Shown here: positions 23,587 through 33,281 of the stretch, in pieces
Layout of the letters: each line of letters starts with the position of its first letter
Position numbering within the stretch: the first letter of the stretch is position 1
Origin: Thalassia testudinum
Lineage: Eukaryota > Streptophyta > Magnoliopsida > Alismatales > Hydrocharitaceae
Assembly: GCA_037157565.1 (NCBI GenBank)
Contig: JAZHRO010000073.1
Coordinates: forward strand, 96,140,001 to 96,204,000
Reading direction: 5' to 3'
DNA length: 64,000 nucleotides
Program-made: the position numbers and the translations under genes
Notes under the pieces: model-generated
What the model saw: only the letters and a program-made list of their open reading frames with translations
What the model was told of the DNA's origin: nothing
Database searches by the model: none

Positions 23587-24356
23587 ACAAAACACAGTTT
23601 AGGTCTTTATTGAGTAAGTTGAACCTCCACTCCAAGGATAAGTCAAAAGATCAAGACTTATCCCTCCGTTCCCATGTAGGTGGTATAAGAGGGGTGTGGA
23701 CTTGAAATCTTAACCTTCTTTATTGTGGAGGTCGAATTAGTTGATATAAATGTCCAAACAAGTTTTTCACTACAATTACCTGCCTTAATCCAACCATCGA
23801 GTGCCCTAGGACATATACTTTGCTTGGATGATACTCCCAAGTGATCAAGTGAGAAGTTACTCCAAGGATGAACAAAGGGATGCAAGTAGGGCGAACCCTT
23901 CCTTTTAGGCGATGCGTATGCAGTGCCCCTTAACTACCCTTTTGTTCCTTTAAGCGGTGTTCCCCTCCGTGGAGTATCAAAACACTTGGTTAAAAGATAG
24001 TATCTCCACCACCACAAAGCACAATAGGAGGGTCTGCACCGATAAATAGATCGGTGCCTATAACCTTAATGGATCGAGCCTTAGTGTAGGTGGTAGGGAC
24101 AAACGCCAAAAATTCAGCCCCAATTACTACAAGGGCAAAAAGACAGAAATAAATTTGTGATGACGGAGAATCCTCTACGAAAATAGGATCTTGGTCTCCT
24201 TCGTCTTTTCCTTGTGTGGCATAACTCGTGGTTACTGTCGCCGCTTTGTTGCGCCTTGTCTCCTTTTCAGATTCCTCGCACAGTAAAAAAAATTGATTAG
24301 ATAATTGCGCAACTCAGAATATTTAAAAAAATGAAGTAAATCTATTACGTCTGTTG
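23587..24356 (-). other. RE-2 leader
   Basis: About 770 bp, collinear with both ends of the RE-1 leader but lacking about 450 bp found there. A motif like RE-1's leader motif lies at 23,985-24,000. No coding sequence is seen. Confidence 0.7.
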
Positions 24357-24377
24357 CCTCCTCGGCAACGGTGCCAA
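24357..24377 (-). other. RE-2 primer binding site
   Basis: The minus strand reads TTGGCACCGTTGCCGAGGAG plus G, two bases from the LTR. It is the best-preserved primer site in the window and is of the type usually assigned to tRNA-Asp in Athila relatives. Confidence 0.85.
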
Positions 24378-24379
24378 TT

Positions 24380-26154
24380 TGACGAGTCGACTTTCCCCTT
24401 TGCGTTGTAGTATTTAAGTGGTGGAAAAATTGACTAATCAAAAATAAAAATAACCACTAATAGAAGAGCGAGTCGTGTCCACAAGCAGGCAATGATGCAA
24501 TAAACTCTAGATTATTTTATATTCTTTCGGTAAAGTGTGAAATCTTTATTCAAATCTGACATAACATGCAATGGAAAGTAGATTCACAATAACTTAAAAA
24601 GATAAGGGTATATGTGCAGTTTTCCCTCACTGAAATCTTCAATAAATATATGATGATTTTATGCAATTTTTACTTGACATATATTAGAGAAAATTAGTGC
24701 ACAGGTTAAGCTCAAAACCAATCTTGAAATAGGTGAATATCATTAATGTGCAATTATCAGAGAATGAGCGTGCATGCGTAATTTTGCCACAATATAATAA
24801 TAATAAATACAAATCAAATTCTAGTGGCAGTGGCAGTGAATGTAAATTTTAATTGAATTCAAAACAGAGCATTTTCTCTCTCTCCTCCTCGCGCGCGAGA
24901 GAGAGAGCACGGCGGGCAATGGACTCGCTAGGAAGGTTGGCGAGGATGAGGGCTATCCGATGGAGGCTGCGGCGTCGACAGAGATGGCCGGAGGCGGCCA
25001 ACCAGCAGAGGAGAAGATGCCGGAGGAGGCTGTCTACTGTCGTACGTGCTTGAGAGGGGCGCACTGCAGATGTGAAGGCTTGGCATGCTGGCGCTCTGCA
25101 GTGCACGTAGGCGTGCGTGGAGGTGCATTGCTTGAGGTGCTGGGTGAAGCGAGCGGGTGCTTGCGTAGGCCTGCAGTGATGGCAAGCAGACGATTGCAGG
25201 CACTTGCAGGGGCACATGCCTGCGGGGAGGTGCTGCAGATGTGTGCCTACAGGCGTGGCTGGAGGATGAAGGCGGGCGTGCTTGCGGGCATAGGTGGTGG
25301 TGCATAGCAGCGTCTGCAGGCGCTGAGGGGTAGGGCGGTGCCTGCAGGAGCAAGCGTTGGATGCTTGTGGGCGTGCGACCGAGAGGGGAGGGGCGCATTG
25401 CAGATGGCGCAGGCTAGAGTGGGACGCAAGCAGATGCCTGCAGGCACTTGTACAGGCGCAGGTGGTACGGCAGGCGCGCAATGAGGTGAGGGCAGTGCTT
25501 GAAGGCGGGTGCAAGCGGTGTGCGCTGGAGTAGGTAGAGATGATGGCGCGAGTGCCTGCAGCATGGGAGGGGAAACGCTGGTGGTGCGAGTCTGCAAGGG
25601 TGGGTGGTGTGCTTGGATTGGAGAAGTGGCTGGAGATGTGCGCGTAGAGAAGATGCAGATCCTGGTCCATAGTGCACGCTGGGTAGTTCCCCGCAAGGGG
25701 GAAGATGGTGAGAGTTCTTCACAGAGCACACTTGATGCCGTTTCCCGTCGGGGGGGAGATGCCTCCTCACCTTTCTTCGCATGCTTTTTAACTCCTCTCT
25801 CTCCCCACATGCACCAATCAAGGGATTTTCAAATCCCTTAGCTATTTTTTGCCTTGTTTGTTGAGGGAGGGTGGCGAGAGATCGGATAAATGTTGGGAGG
25901 AGTTGTAGCTGGCCGGAGATCAGGGAAAATATGCCTCCGGTTGTTGGGGAAATTTACTCCCCAACCCTTACTCTTTCTAATTATAATTCCTGCACATAAA
26001 AACAAAATCATTACATATTAAGTTATAGAATGTTATAAACTTAGATCATGATGCATACAAATATTCTACAACTTAATTGCAGTTATTAACACACCTAAAC
26101 AAAATGATTAAAGTTACTTAGGCATAATATTAGTCCATTAAAATGGACTCATCA
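24380..26154 (-). repeat. RE-2 5' LTR
   Basis: 1,775 bp, starts TGACGAGTCGAC and ends GGACTCATCA. It is homologous to 14,796-16,568. The long antisense and sense ORFs (24,849-25,841) come from GC-rich sequence and differ between the two LTRs. Confidence 0.95.
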
Positions 26155-26159
26155 ACTGC
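26155..26159. repeat. target-site duplication of RE-2 (right copy, ACTGC)
   Basis: Second copy of ACTGC; see 14,791-14,795. Confidence 0.95.
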
Positions 26160-27049
26160 TGCGTGCAGGTGCGGCTGCGCGTAGGTGCAGTTGCACGCGA
26201 GGGTGGTCGGTGAGGGTTGGTTGTGCGTGGAGGTGTTGTCGTGGGTTCTTTTGGTTGTTTGTAGGCGGGTTTAAGGAAACAGAGGAAGAAGAAGAAAGAG
26301 AGGCTATGGCACACACGCATCTGTGTGCGATGTCTTGCACGCCTGGAGTGGCTGGTGAGGGTTGTGCTAGGGTTGGAGATGCGTGGAGAGGAGATTGCGC
26401 TACTGCGAGCGCGTGTGGGGGTGTGCGGCATAAGTGCTACTGGAAGGGTTGGAGGAGTCGATGCTAGGCTGCTCTATTGCTGCAGCACTTGGAGAGGTTC
26501 ACTGGCCTTGAGGGAGCGCGGGCACAGGTTGCGGTGAGAGGATGCACGCGCACACTGGGAGGGTGCGCACGGTGGTGTTGGTGTGGAGGAGCGACTACCT
26601 CGCGTGCTGTCTGGCTACGGTGAGGCGGGTAAGAGGGCTACAGTGTAAGCTCTCCTTCATGGTGTGCGTAGGGTCCACAGTGGTGTGGTTTCCAATCCCC
26701 CCATCCAAGGAAGTGTCGTAGCTCTTATCCCTCTGCAAATCCACAACCTCCGCCTCACCCTTCACATGCACAACGGCTAGATTTGAATGCCAACGGAGGG
26801 AACACTGGTGGGAGGTGGACAATTATGGCCGTGTCCTTCTTTAAATGCTAATTATGTCCAGCTACCTATTACACTTTTATTTTCTACATGCACATAACAA
26901 ATAAGAATGTATGTATTAGAATACAACGTAGATACAAAAATATTCATATGCTAAGGTTAATTACTTCTTAGCTTAGGTATTTAAACTATAAGGAAATGTA
27001 TTCCATATGTACTTAAGATAAATAAATGTCTAATAAATTGGACTTATCA
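26160..27049 (-). repeat. RE-1 5' LTR, segment 2 of 2
   Basis: Continues 14,000-14,795 and aligns with about 4,890-5,730 (shared TTCTTTTGGTTGT, TTCATGGTGTG, ACAAATAAGAATGTATGTAT). Ends ...TTGGACTTATCA at 27,049. Confidence 0.92.
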
Positions 27050-27054
27050 CTAGT
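27050..27054. repeat. target-site duplication of RE-1 (right copy, CTAGT)
   Basis: Second copy of CTAGT; see 4,092-4,096. Confidence 0.95.
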
Positions 27055-27313
27055 CCCTTGGCCATTGATCTTCCTCATACAGCAAATGGTGCTACGGGAC
27101 TCTGATCGAGGCGATTTCAGAGGTGTTGAACTCCGATCGTTGTCTTCATCAGATCCGTACAGTCGGATCATCAATCCGAGGCTCCCAAATAAATATCCTT
27201 CCCTCCTAACCATAAAAAGGATGCAATTAACCCAAATTATATACAACTGCTCTAAATACAGAATGATGCATGCCATTCAATATTTATAACATGAAATGCA
27301 AATCTAAGCCTGG
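27055..27313 (-). repeat. RE-A right LTR, segment 2 of 3
   Basis: Aligns with RE-C LTR 39,790-40,050 (shared TGTTGAACTCC, CTTCAATCTGAGG-like, TTATAACATGA-like blocks) and continues the sequence broken at 4,096. It is cut at 27,313 by SoloG. Confidence 0.82.
27309..27313. repeat. target-site duplication of SoloG (left copy, CCTGG)
   Basis: CCTGG precedes the TGTTATG tip and is repeated at 30,003-30,007 after the GTTACA tip. Confidence 0.93.
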
Positions 27314-27344
27314 TGTTATGAACGCGTGCCCCGGACGTATTTTA

Positions 27345-27438
27345 AGACGTCTGGGAGGTGGCCCAGACGTCTGACCAGACGTCTGGGATCACATCCAGAC
27401 GTCTTGCCAGACGTCTGGGATGGTTTACAGACGTCTGA
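27345..27438. repeat. cluster of six CAGACGTCTGG palindromes in SoloG
   Basis: Six copies at about 27,345, 27,363, 27,374, 27,395, 27,408 and 27,428, nearly all exact AGACGTCT with CC/GG flanks. The core GACGTC is the C-box type ACGT element bound by plant bZIP factors. A regulatory role is inferred only. Confidence 0.85.
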
Positions 27439-27878
27439 AAAAAACGTTATCGTCGACACTCGCGAGTCGCCTGCGCGCCTGAGCGCGCAGACCGCATATT
27501 CTCTCTTTTTCTTCTGCGGCTGCAGACGCCTGCGGCGCCTTCTCTCTCTCCTCTCCGCACGGCGTTAAAAGGGGTGCGCCTCCCCTCCCGTCTCCACCGT
27601 CTCCTCCTTCTTCTCCTTCCTGTGCGCGAGAGCGAGCGGACGCGAGGGCGGTAGCGGCGGCCGCAGTGAGCGCGGAGGTACGGCATGCGAGGGCGGAGCT
27701 CTGCCGTGAGGGCGAGCTCGCCGGAGCGGCTTGGCTGGCCGACGGAGGGCGCAGGGGGCGCGGAGCGACGCGGAGAGGGACCTGCTGCGGACTGAGCACC
27801 AGACGCGCGAGGTTCGACGCGGGCGGCGTCGCGAGCGGAGGCCGAGCAGGGCCCTGATTCTGGAAAAATTTCCAGAAT

Positions 27879-28225
27879 CAGACGTCTGGGTTGATAGCCA
27901 GACGGCAAGGTCGACGTCTGTAAGATCATACAGACGTCTGAAAGGTGAGCTTTCCGCCTTCTTCTTCCTTCTTGTCGACTGACCGTACTGAGGGAGGGGG
28001 GTTAGCTGTGCGCAGGTTCGCTGAGTCGCCATCCTTTGCGAATCAGACGTCTGGAAGTTGTACCAGACGGCTGGAGTGACCTACAGACGTCCGTATGGAC
28101 CATCGGACGTCTGGGATCTAGGCCAGACGTCCCCTTAGACTTCTGGACGTCTGGGAAACTGCGCTGAACAGGTAATTCTCTGATCCACCGTTTAAGACGT
28201 CTGGAGGGAGTTCCAGACGTCTGAT
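27879..28225. repeat. second cluster of GACGTC palindromes in SoloG
   Basis: About twelve more exact or one-off copies (27,879; 27,911; 27,930; 28,044; 28,085; 28,105; 28,124; 28,145; 28,195; 28,214 and near-copies with GACGGC). Spacing is irregular, about 20-35 bp, so this is neither a tandem array nor a CRISPR. Confidence 0.85.
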
Positions 28226-28511
28226 TTTGCACAGTTTCGTCTTTTTCGACCCGTTTAGGGCCCGTTCGGGCTCCGTTTCCCGCGATTCGAGTTGCGTTCT
28301 TTTCAGGATTAATTCCTCTACCCGTCTACAGTAGCTATATACTGTTTTGAGACACTCCTTGTGTTTGATCCTTGTGATAGGACCTCGTTCAGTTGCAGTC
28401 TTGAGAGTCGTGGAGGCACGCGGGATTCCCGATCACGCCCCCATTACTCCCGTTGTACCTGGTAGAGTGGCTTAAGTTATTTTTAAAATCTGTTAAAGTA
28501 TGGAACCATAA

Positions 28512-28660
28512 CTAGAATCTAGGACATTGCATGAATCCTAGGAATGAGAAATGTATGGAATGATAGCTCCTAGGTGATGCATGAATCCTAGGGCTGGAAA
28601 ACTAGTTGTATGCTAGATCCTAGGATGTGGCATGAATCTTAGGATGGAAAAACTAGTGGA
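28512..28660. repeat. imperfect tandem repeat in SoloG
   Basis: Three diverged copies of about 50 bp, each with GCATGAATC(C/T)TAGG followed by a GGAAAAACTAG-like segment. No function is evident. Confidence 0.65.
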
Positions 28661-30002
28661 ATGAATAATACTGCAGTCTTGGAAAAATGGAAAGGAATAT
28701 AAAGCTGCCTGTAATTTGAATTAACAGCTGCCTGTTATGAATAAAGAAACATGTTTGAGATCATGGATTTTGAGAACGTGAATCTGGAAAGTGAAACATA
28801 TGATGTTCTGAGATAAAGAGCTGGAACCCTACGGGGAATTAGGAGTGGAACTCCTGGAAAGAAAGAGGAATGGAACTGAGATGTAGTTTGTACTGTCTCT
28901 TGGGTACGCAGTACCAAGGGAAGTACCTGTACCTGTTTAGTGCAGAGTGGGGCCAGCCGCCCCAGGGACCCGGGGTTAGGATTGGCCGCTCTGTACCGAC
29001 TTGTTGGCCCTCGTGTACGTAGTACCGAGGAGAGCTAGTAGTGTTAGGAGAGTACTAGCTACCCCACGGGCCCCGGGGTTCTGCTAGCCTCCTTCACCGA
29101 CTTGTTAGGCCCACTAGGGCAAACCAGGGTAGTCAGGCGAGGGTGCGCGGACTGTGGAGGGGCAAGGCCCCGGTTTGGTTACTGTGGAGGGGTTGGACCC
29201 CTGTTACTGATAGGGCTCTGCCCTGGTTCCGTGCTGTGCTTTGGGCGCACCCATTAACGGAAACGACTGACCGCGTGCCAGTGCGGGCTAGCTACCTGTG
29301 CGTTTATCGCGCGTGCCGTAGTCACCGTTACGTCTGTCAGTGACCTTGGGGTGGTTGACTGAGGGTAGGATCACTACGGGGGACTCTCCCGGCCAGGAGA
29401 GCACCACGTGCTACTTCTACTTTTGGAAAAGACTGCAATCAAGATCGTTCCCATGAGGACATTCGAGATCAAGTAAAGGACCTGAGAAATAAATGAAATG
29501 GTGAGAAAAATTGAAAGATGTGAATAAAGGAAGTAATAGAACATAACAGCTACTGTACACTCTACTGTTGCCTTTAGTTAGTTTGCCACTCTACTTAGCG
29601 TTTTGCTGACGTGTTACACTCGTTACCTTTTTCAGGACCAGGTGTTGAGCAGCCAGGGTCGGCGGCTGCAGAGGACGCTGGGCCGAGTAGGGTCCAGTAG
29701 AGTTACCACAGCCTTTTGTACCTCTTTTGTTTCCGTTCTAGTGAGTAGTTTTTGTTTCCGCTGTACCTTCTTTACCTGCAGTTCTTGTTATATGATAAAT
29801 GTTGTTTTACTGTTGTGGTGGTACCTACTGTAGTAGTTTCTTTCCTTACTGCTGTACTTTCTTACTGTTAGTTATATTCATGCTGAATGTGGTTTATTTT
29901 ACTGTCTTTTGGTTACTTCCTCGTTGGACGACTAGGTCTTGGGATTAGTCGAGTCGGTCCGGTTCTTGTGTCTCGTAGGGACTCGGGAACCGGGTCGTTA
30001 CA

Positions 30003-30007
30003 CCTGG
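30003..30007. repeat. target-site duplication of SoloG (right copy, CCTGG)
   Basis: Second copy of CCTGG; see 27,309-27,313. Confidence 0.93.
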
Positions 30008-30052
30008 GAACATGCATGAATAGGCATTTTACCCTCAATAAATGTGATTACA
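30008..30052 (-). repeat. RE-A right LTR, segment 3 of 3 (5' tip)
   Basis: GAACATGCATGAATAGGCAT aligns with GAACATGCATTAATAGACAT at the end of the RE-C LTR. The last bases on the minus strand read TGTAATCACATT, against TGTGAATACATC in RE-C, which fixes the tip at 30,052. Beyond it RE-F sequence begins. Confidence 0.8.
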
Positions 30053-30297
30053 TCAACGAGCCTTAGGGTAGTTCTCATGGGCCTTAGAAACCTTCGCGAT
30101 GGACTGAGGCTAGCGTTGGTTAGGTCTGCATCTTGGTTGGTAGTTGAGTACCTCTAGGCCTACCATCAACATTCTGACCTAATCTATAAAAGAAAGCATA
30201 CAATGGAGTTCTGAGCATAAAAAAACATGTGGTCTAGAATTTAAGTAAATCTCTTGAAATTTTGCTAAGGGACTAGCAAAAGCTAGGCATAGGGGTA
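30053..30297 (+). other. RE-F 3' untranslated tail and polypurine tract
   Basis: The remaining internal sequence of a plus-strand element into which RE-A jumped. It ends with a hairpin (30,260-30,281: TTTTGCTA and TAGCAAAA arms) and GGCATAGGGGTA directly before the LTR tip TGATGGG, the same arrangement as in RE-E. The rest of RE-F would lie left of RE-A, outside the window. Confidence 0.75.
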
Positions 30298-31505
30298 TGA
30301 TGGGAATACCATCATGAGCTATAACTATCTCATTTTGATCTAATTAAGTCAGTATATGCTTCTACATAACTGCCAGAGAGCCATAATTCACTGCAAATCC
30401 ATTATGAGGGAGAGATAAGAAATCTGGGTTAAAACTATAATTTTACAATCATAACTTGAATGCATAATGACTACGGGTTTTCTTATGGGTTAATTAAAGG
30501 TCAAATGGTCTTAAAAGGATAACAAATGGATTAGAATAGAAAGAAAAGGGTTTTCTCATGTTTTGAGAATTAAATGACTTTTGAAACCCTAAAAGCAGAC
30601 CCGCTTAATTAACTAAAGTTTTGGTTAGAATAAAATTCACCTAAACCCTTTAAAATTCATATAAAAATATTCTCTAGGGTTTGGTACCTTCAAATTGACC
30701 ATTGGAATTCGTTTTGGCCCAAAATAGAGTCTCAGACAGACATTTACCCTAATTTAGGTTTTTGCATAAATTACCCAGCCAAATGAGGTCAAAACCAATA
30801 TCCAACTTCACCATTGGATTCCTTACGCCCAAATTAGATTTGTATCAAAATTTGGGCCCAATCTGAGATTGTTTCGACCAATTTTGTACTTTGGGCCAAG
30901 CCTGACTTTCTTTATCTCCAATAGCCCTTCAGCTTTTGAACTTCTTACAAAAAGCCCCCCAACATCTTTGTCCTCTTCACAAAAAGGCCCCCACCATAGA
31001 GAAATCCTAATCCTGAAGCTTCGACGACAATCAACCAAAGATTTCTCCTTGATTAATTGATGAAGCTTCCTCAAATTTGAACTGGAGATCCCTCTTGAAA
31101 TTCTCTTGCAATCAGACTGATTCATGAGCTTCAATTCTTTCCCAATCTCTCATGCGAATGCATGAGAGAGTTCAGTTTCCAACTCTGGCAATGTTCTAGG
31201 CTTGCGAAGCTTGCTTCTCAAGCTCTAAGAATAATTTAACGGCCTATGTAAGACTCCCCATGGCAGACCGTTCGAGGCATGCTCAAATTCGACCAGAGTA
31301 ACCACTAATTCTTCTCTCCTCCTCTAGCCGAAGTGATCTTCGAGCTTCGGTGACTCTCCTTGCCCCTCCTCATCGTCTAACCGCAGTACCGACGACAAAT
31401 CCTCCTTCCCTACCTTCTTCCGCTTCGAGCAGCACCAACCGATGTCCCTATTCCCTTCATCCTCACCGTCTACTCGCAAGGCAAGATCGATGTTTAAATT
31501 AATCA
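30298..31505 (+). repeat. RE-F 3' LTR, segment 1 of 2 (alpha)
   Basis: Begins TGATGGGAATACCATCATGA after the polypurine tract. It is the inverted counterpart of 33,050-34,228. The TATA region (31,245-31,252) reads TATGTAAG where the other copy has TATAAAAG. It is cut at 31,505 by the inverted solo LTR. The ORFs on it (30,823-31,506) are unsupported. Confidence 0.85.
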
Positions 31506-32373
31506 TGTTGCAGTATAGTCAAAATTGCTTTGAAAACAAATACAATATTATTACTCGAAAAGATTCCAAGGTCGAACACAAGGAGCAAATGAAATTCACA
31601 TACTAATCTCAACAGTTAATGTAACTTGAACACAAAATATTACTCAAAAACCAATTTGCAATGTAGTGCATATGAGTATTTGAAGAGTAAAAATAACTTT
31701 AGACAAAATAATAATTACTCAAATGTACTAAATAATGGAATATGAAATCAAATGTCTGATTTTGCAATCAGACGTCTTAAATGACGTTTGCTACAGTACC
31801 CTTCTTCTTTTCTTCTCATTGTCTTTCATTCTTCCTTTCGTCTTCTTCTCTATCACTATTTTTCTCCTCCTTCTATTCTTCTCAGGCCTTCAGCTCAGTA
31901 GTCCATCTTCTTCTTCCTTAAGCTTTCTTCTTCTCTGGCCTTTCTTTGTTTCTTCTTCTTCTTTCTTCTGCCTTAAGCCCTGCGATCCTCCTCTTCTTCT
32001 TCTCTTCTTCCTTCTCTGGCTATCTTCTCTTAGAATCCAACTAATTGTTGGAGCCAACTTCTCAGAGCAAAAACCACCTTCCCTCGTGCAACTCTCCTCT
32101 CACTTTCTCTCCTTCTATTTCAGTCTCACTCTCCCAGAGCCACAGCGGTCGGGTAATCAGACTTAGCACATACCTGAGTCTAGGTTTACCGGTGTGTGGT
32201 GGTGAGCGAGGAGTGTAGGTCAGGCAGGTAGTCAGGTCGGCCAGCTCTGCGGGCGAGGTGTCGCAGATGAGTCCCGGTGAAGGGGGAGGAGGACCTCATC
32301 CTCAGTGTTTGGAGGAAAACAGCCGTTGTCACTTCTTAAATTTATGTGGCTACAGGCGCCTCTTCGTATCCGA

Positions 32374-32394
32374 GGTGGGACTAAATGTCCCACC
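32374..32394. other. perfect hairpin with TCCCACC core
   Basis: Arms GGTGGGAC and GTCCCACC around TAAAT. The equivalent in alpha (34,900-34,915) is GTGGGATAGTCCCACATC. TCCCACATC resembles the upstream sequence element of plant snRNA promoters, but no snRNA gene follows. Confidence 0.5.
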
Positions 32395-33273
32395 TTTCTT
32401 CCGTGCAACGCAGCAGCAGGGTCTTTGGCCAAGTTCAAAAGGCTGCAGCTGTTGAAGCCCCTGCGTGAGGACTTGGACACATGCACGCCTCGATTGCGCA
32501 CAGCCTAGAGGTATCCCCTGGAGCATAGCAAGACCTGGAACAGCTTGAATCTTGACGAAGCTCGACAGCAATGGTGGGTCTTGGGCCTACTATCTGAAAA
32601 TAGTAGAACGGCCTTTCGGCCATGTCAAAGCATTCAAGGAGCATCGCTGGAGCATGGAAGATGTGATGGGGGTAGTGACGTGAAGCGAGGGTGGCTGTGG
32701 TGGTCGGATGGTGATAGGAATGATCGGTGAGATTGGGTCTGTTTGGGGAAGCATTTGTGTGGACGATGGAGCGAATGGAGTGAGGGGAAATGAGCGGAAG
32801 GTGACATGGATGTTGTAAGGTGGTCGGCGAGGTGGATGGAGGTGCATAGCAGTGGGAACACCTCGCAGAGGAGTCGACGGAGATGGAGGAGATGATAGTG
32901 TTCGATGGTGCCAGTGGTTGATTTTGGGAAATAAAGAGAGGGGGAGAAAGTATGGGAGAGAGGGAACTTAAAAACCTACTTCTAAGGATGAAAAGGGAAA
33001 GAGATCCTACACCGGGGTGGTTGTCGGACATGGGGAAGATGAACCTCCGTAGGAGAGGCAGTGGCGAAGATGAGGAAGGAACGGCAATGGCTGGTATTGC
33101 TCGACGCAGAGAATGGTAGTGAAGGTGAATCCACCACCAGTATTGTGGACAAACGACGAGAGGGATCGAAGAGAAACCGCTGAAGCTTGCGAAGTCTTGT
33201 GGTCGAAGAGGAGAAAGGAATAGGGTAAATTCCGACCCAATTTCAAGTTGAGAACGGTTGGACCTTGGGGAGT

Positions 33274-33281
33274 CTTTTATA
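33274..33281 (-). promoter_or_regulatory. TATA box of beta LTR
   Basis: The minus strand reads GACCTATAAAAGACTCCCC, followed by a pyrimidine-rich presumed leader. The aligned site in alpha is mutated (TATGTAAG). Confidence 0.65.

Larger units (their letters stand above)
14796..26154 (-). mobile_element. RE-2, Athila-like Ty3/gypsy retrotransposon inserted in RE-1's 5' LTR
   Basis: LTRs at 14,796-16,568 and 24,380-26,154 flank a 7.8-kb internal region with the same minus-strand layout as RE-1. The tips form an inverted repeat (TGATGAGTC / GACTCATCA; the left copy's inner tip reads GGACACATCA and the right copy's inner tip starts TGACGAGTC). Its gag-pol is very close to that of RE-1, but the LTRs are far more different. 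Both catalytic RT and integrase residue sets are readable, yet stops and frameshifts inactivate it. It must be younger than RE-1, since it splits an RE-1 LTR. Confidence 0.95.
4097..27049 (-). mobile_element. RE-1, Athila-like Ty3/gypsy retrotransposon with RE-2 nested in its 5' LTR
   Basis: Two LTRs (4,097-5,730; 14,000-14,795 plus 26,160-27,049) bracket an 8.3-kb internal region read on the minus strand: primer site, leader, gag, protease, RT, RNase H, integrase, long untranslated tail, polypurine tract. The domain order places it in Ty3/gypsy. The RT block with YGSSFD after FMDD and the overall design point to the Athila lineage. The tips are TGAT...ATCA with the 5-bp TSD CTAGT. Net length without RE-2 is about 11.6 kb. 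Stops and frameshifts throughout make it non-functional. No env-like ORF is seen between pol and the 3' LTR. Confidence 0.93.
27314..30002. mobile_element. SoloG, 2.7-kb solo LTR
   Basis: A 2,689-bp block with TG...CA ends (TGTTATGAACG...GGGTCGTTACA) and a perfect 5-bp TSD CCTGG inside the RE-A LTR. No internal coding region is present, so it is best explained as a solo LTR. The size and GC-rich ends suit a Ty3/gypsy element with long LTRs, perhaps of the Tekay/Del type, but the family is not proven. Orientation is open: TTAAAAGGGG near 27,565 could be a plus-strand TATA, while the other tip read in reverse starts TGTAACGACCCGG. The ORFs at 27,425-28,032 and 29,143-29,343 are GC-driven. Confidence 0.85.

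Noticed and set aside
27425..28032. Arg-rich ORFs of 124-160 codons in SoloG
   Set aside because: GC composition and the palindrome repeats create them. No recognisable motif, and they lie inside a solo LTR.
27345..28225. CRISPR-like repeat array
   Set aside because: The unit is a short palindrome with irregular spacing and no unique spacers of constant length, and the window is plant nuclear DNA.
31795..32166. 143-codon hydrophobic ORF as a membrane protein
   Set aside because: Translation of a C/T-rich tract yields Leu/Phe/Ser. It is the antisense of a purine tract in the LTR.
32435..33031. 198-codon Pro/Ser/His-rich ORF in the beta LTR
   Set aside because: The alpha LTR does not keep the frame and no domain is recognisable. 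It is likely untranslated leader.
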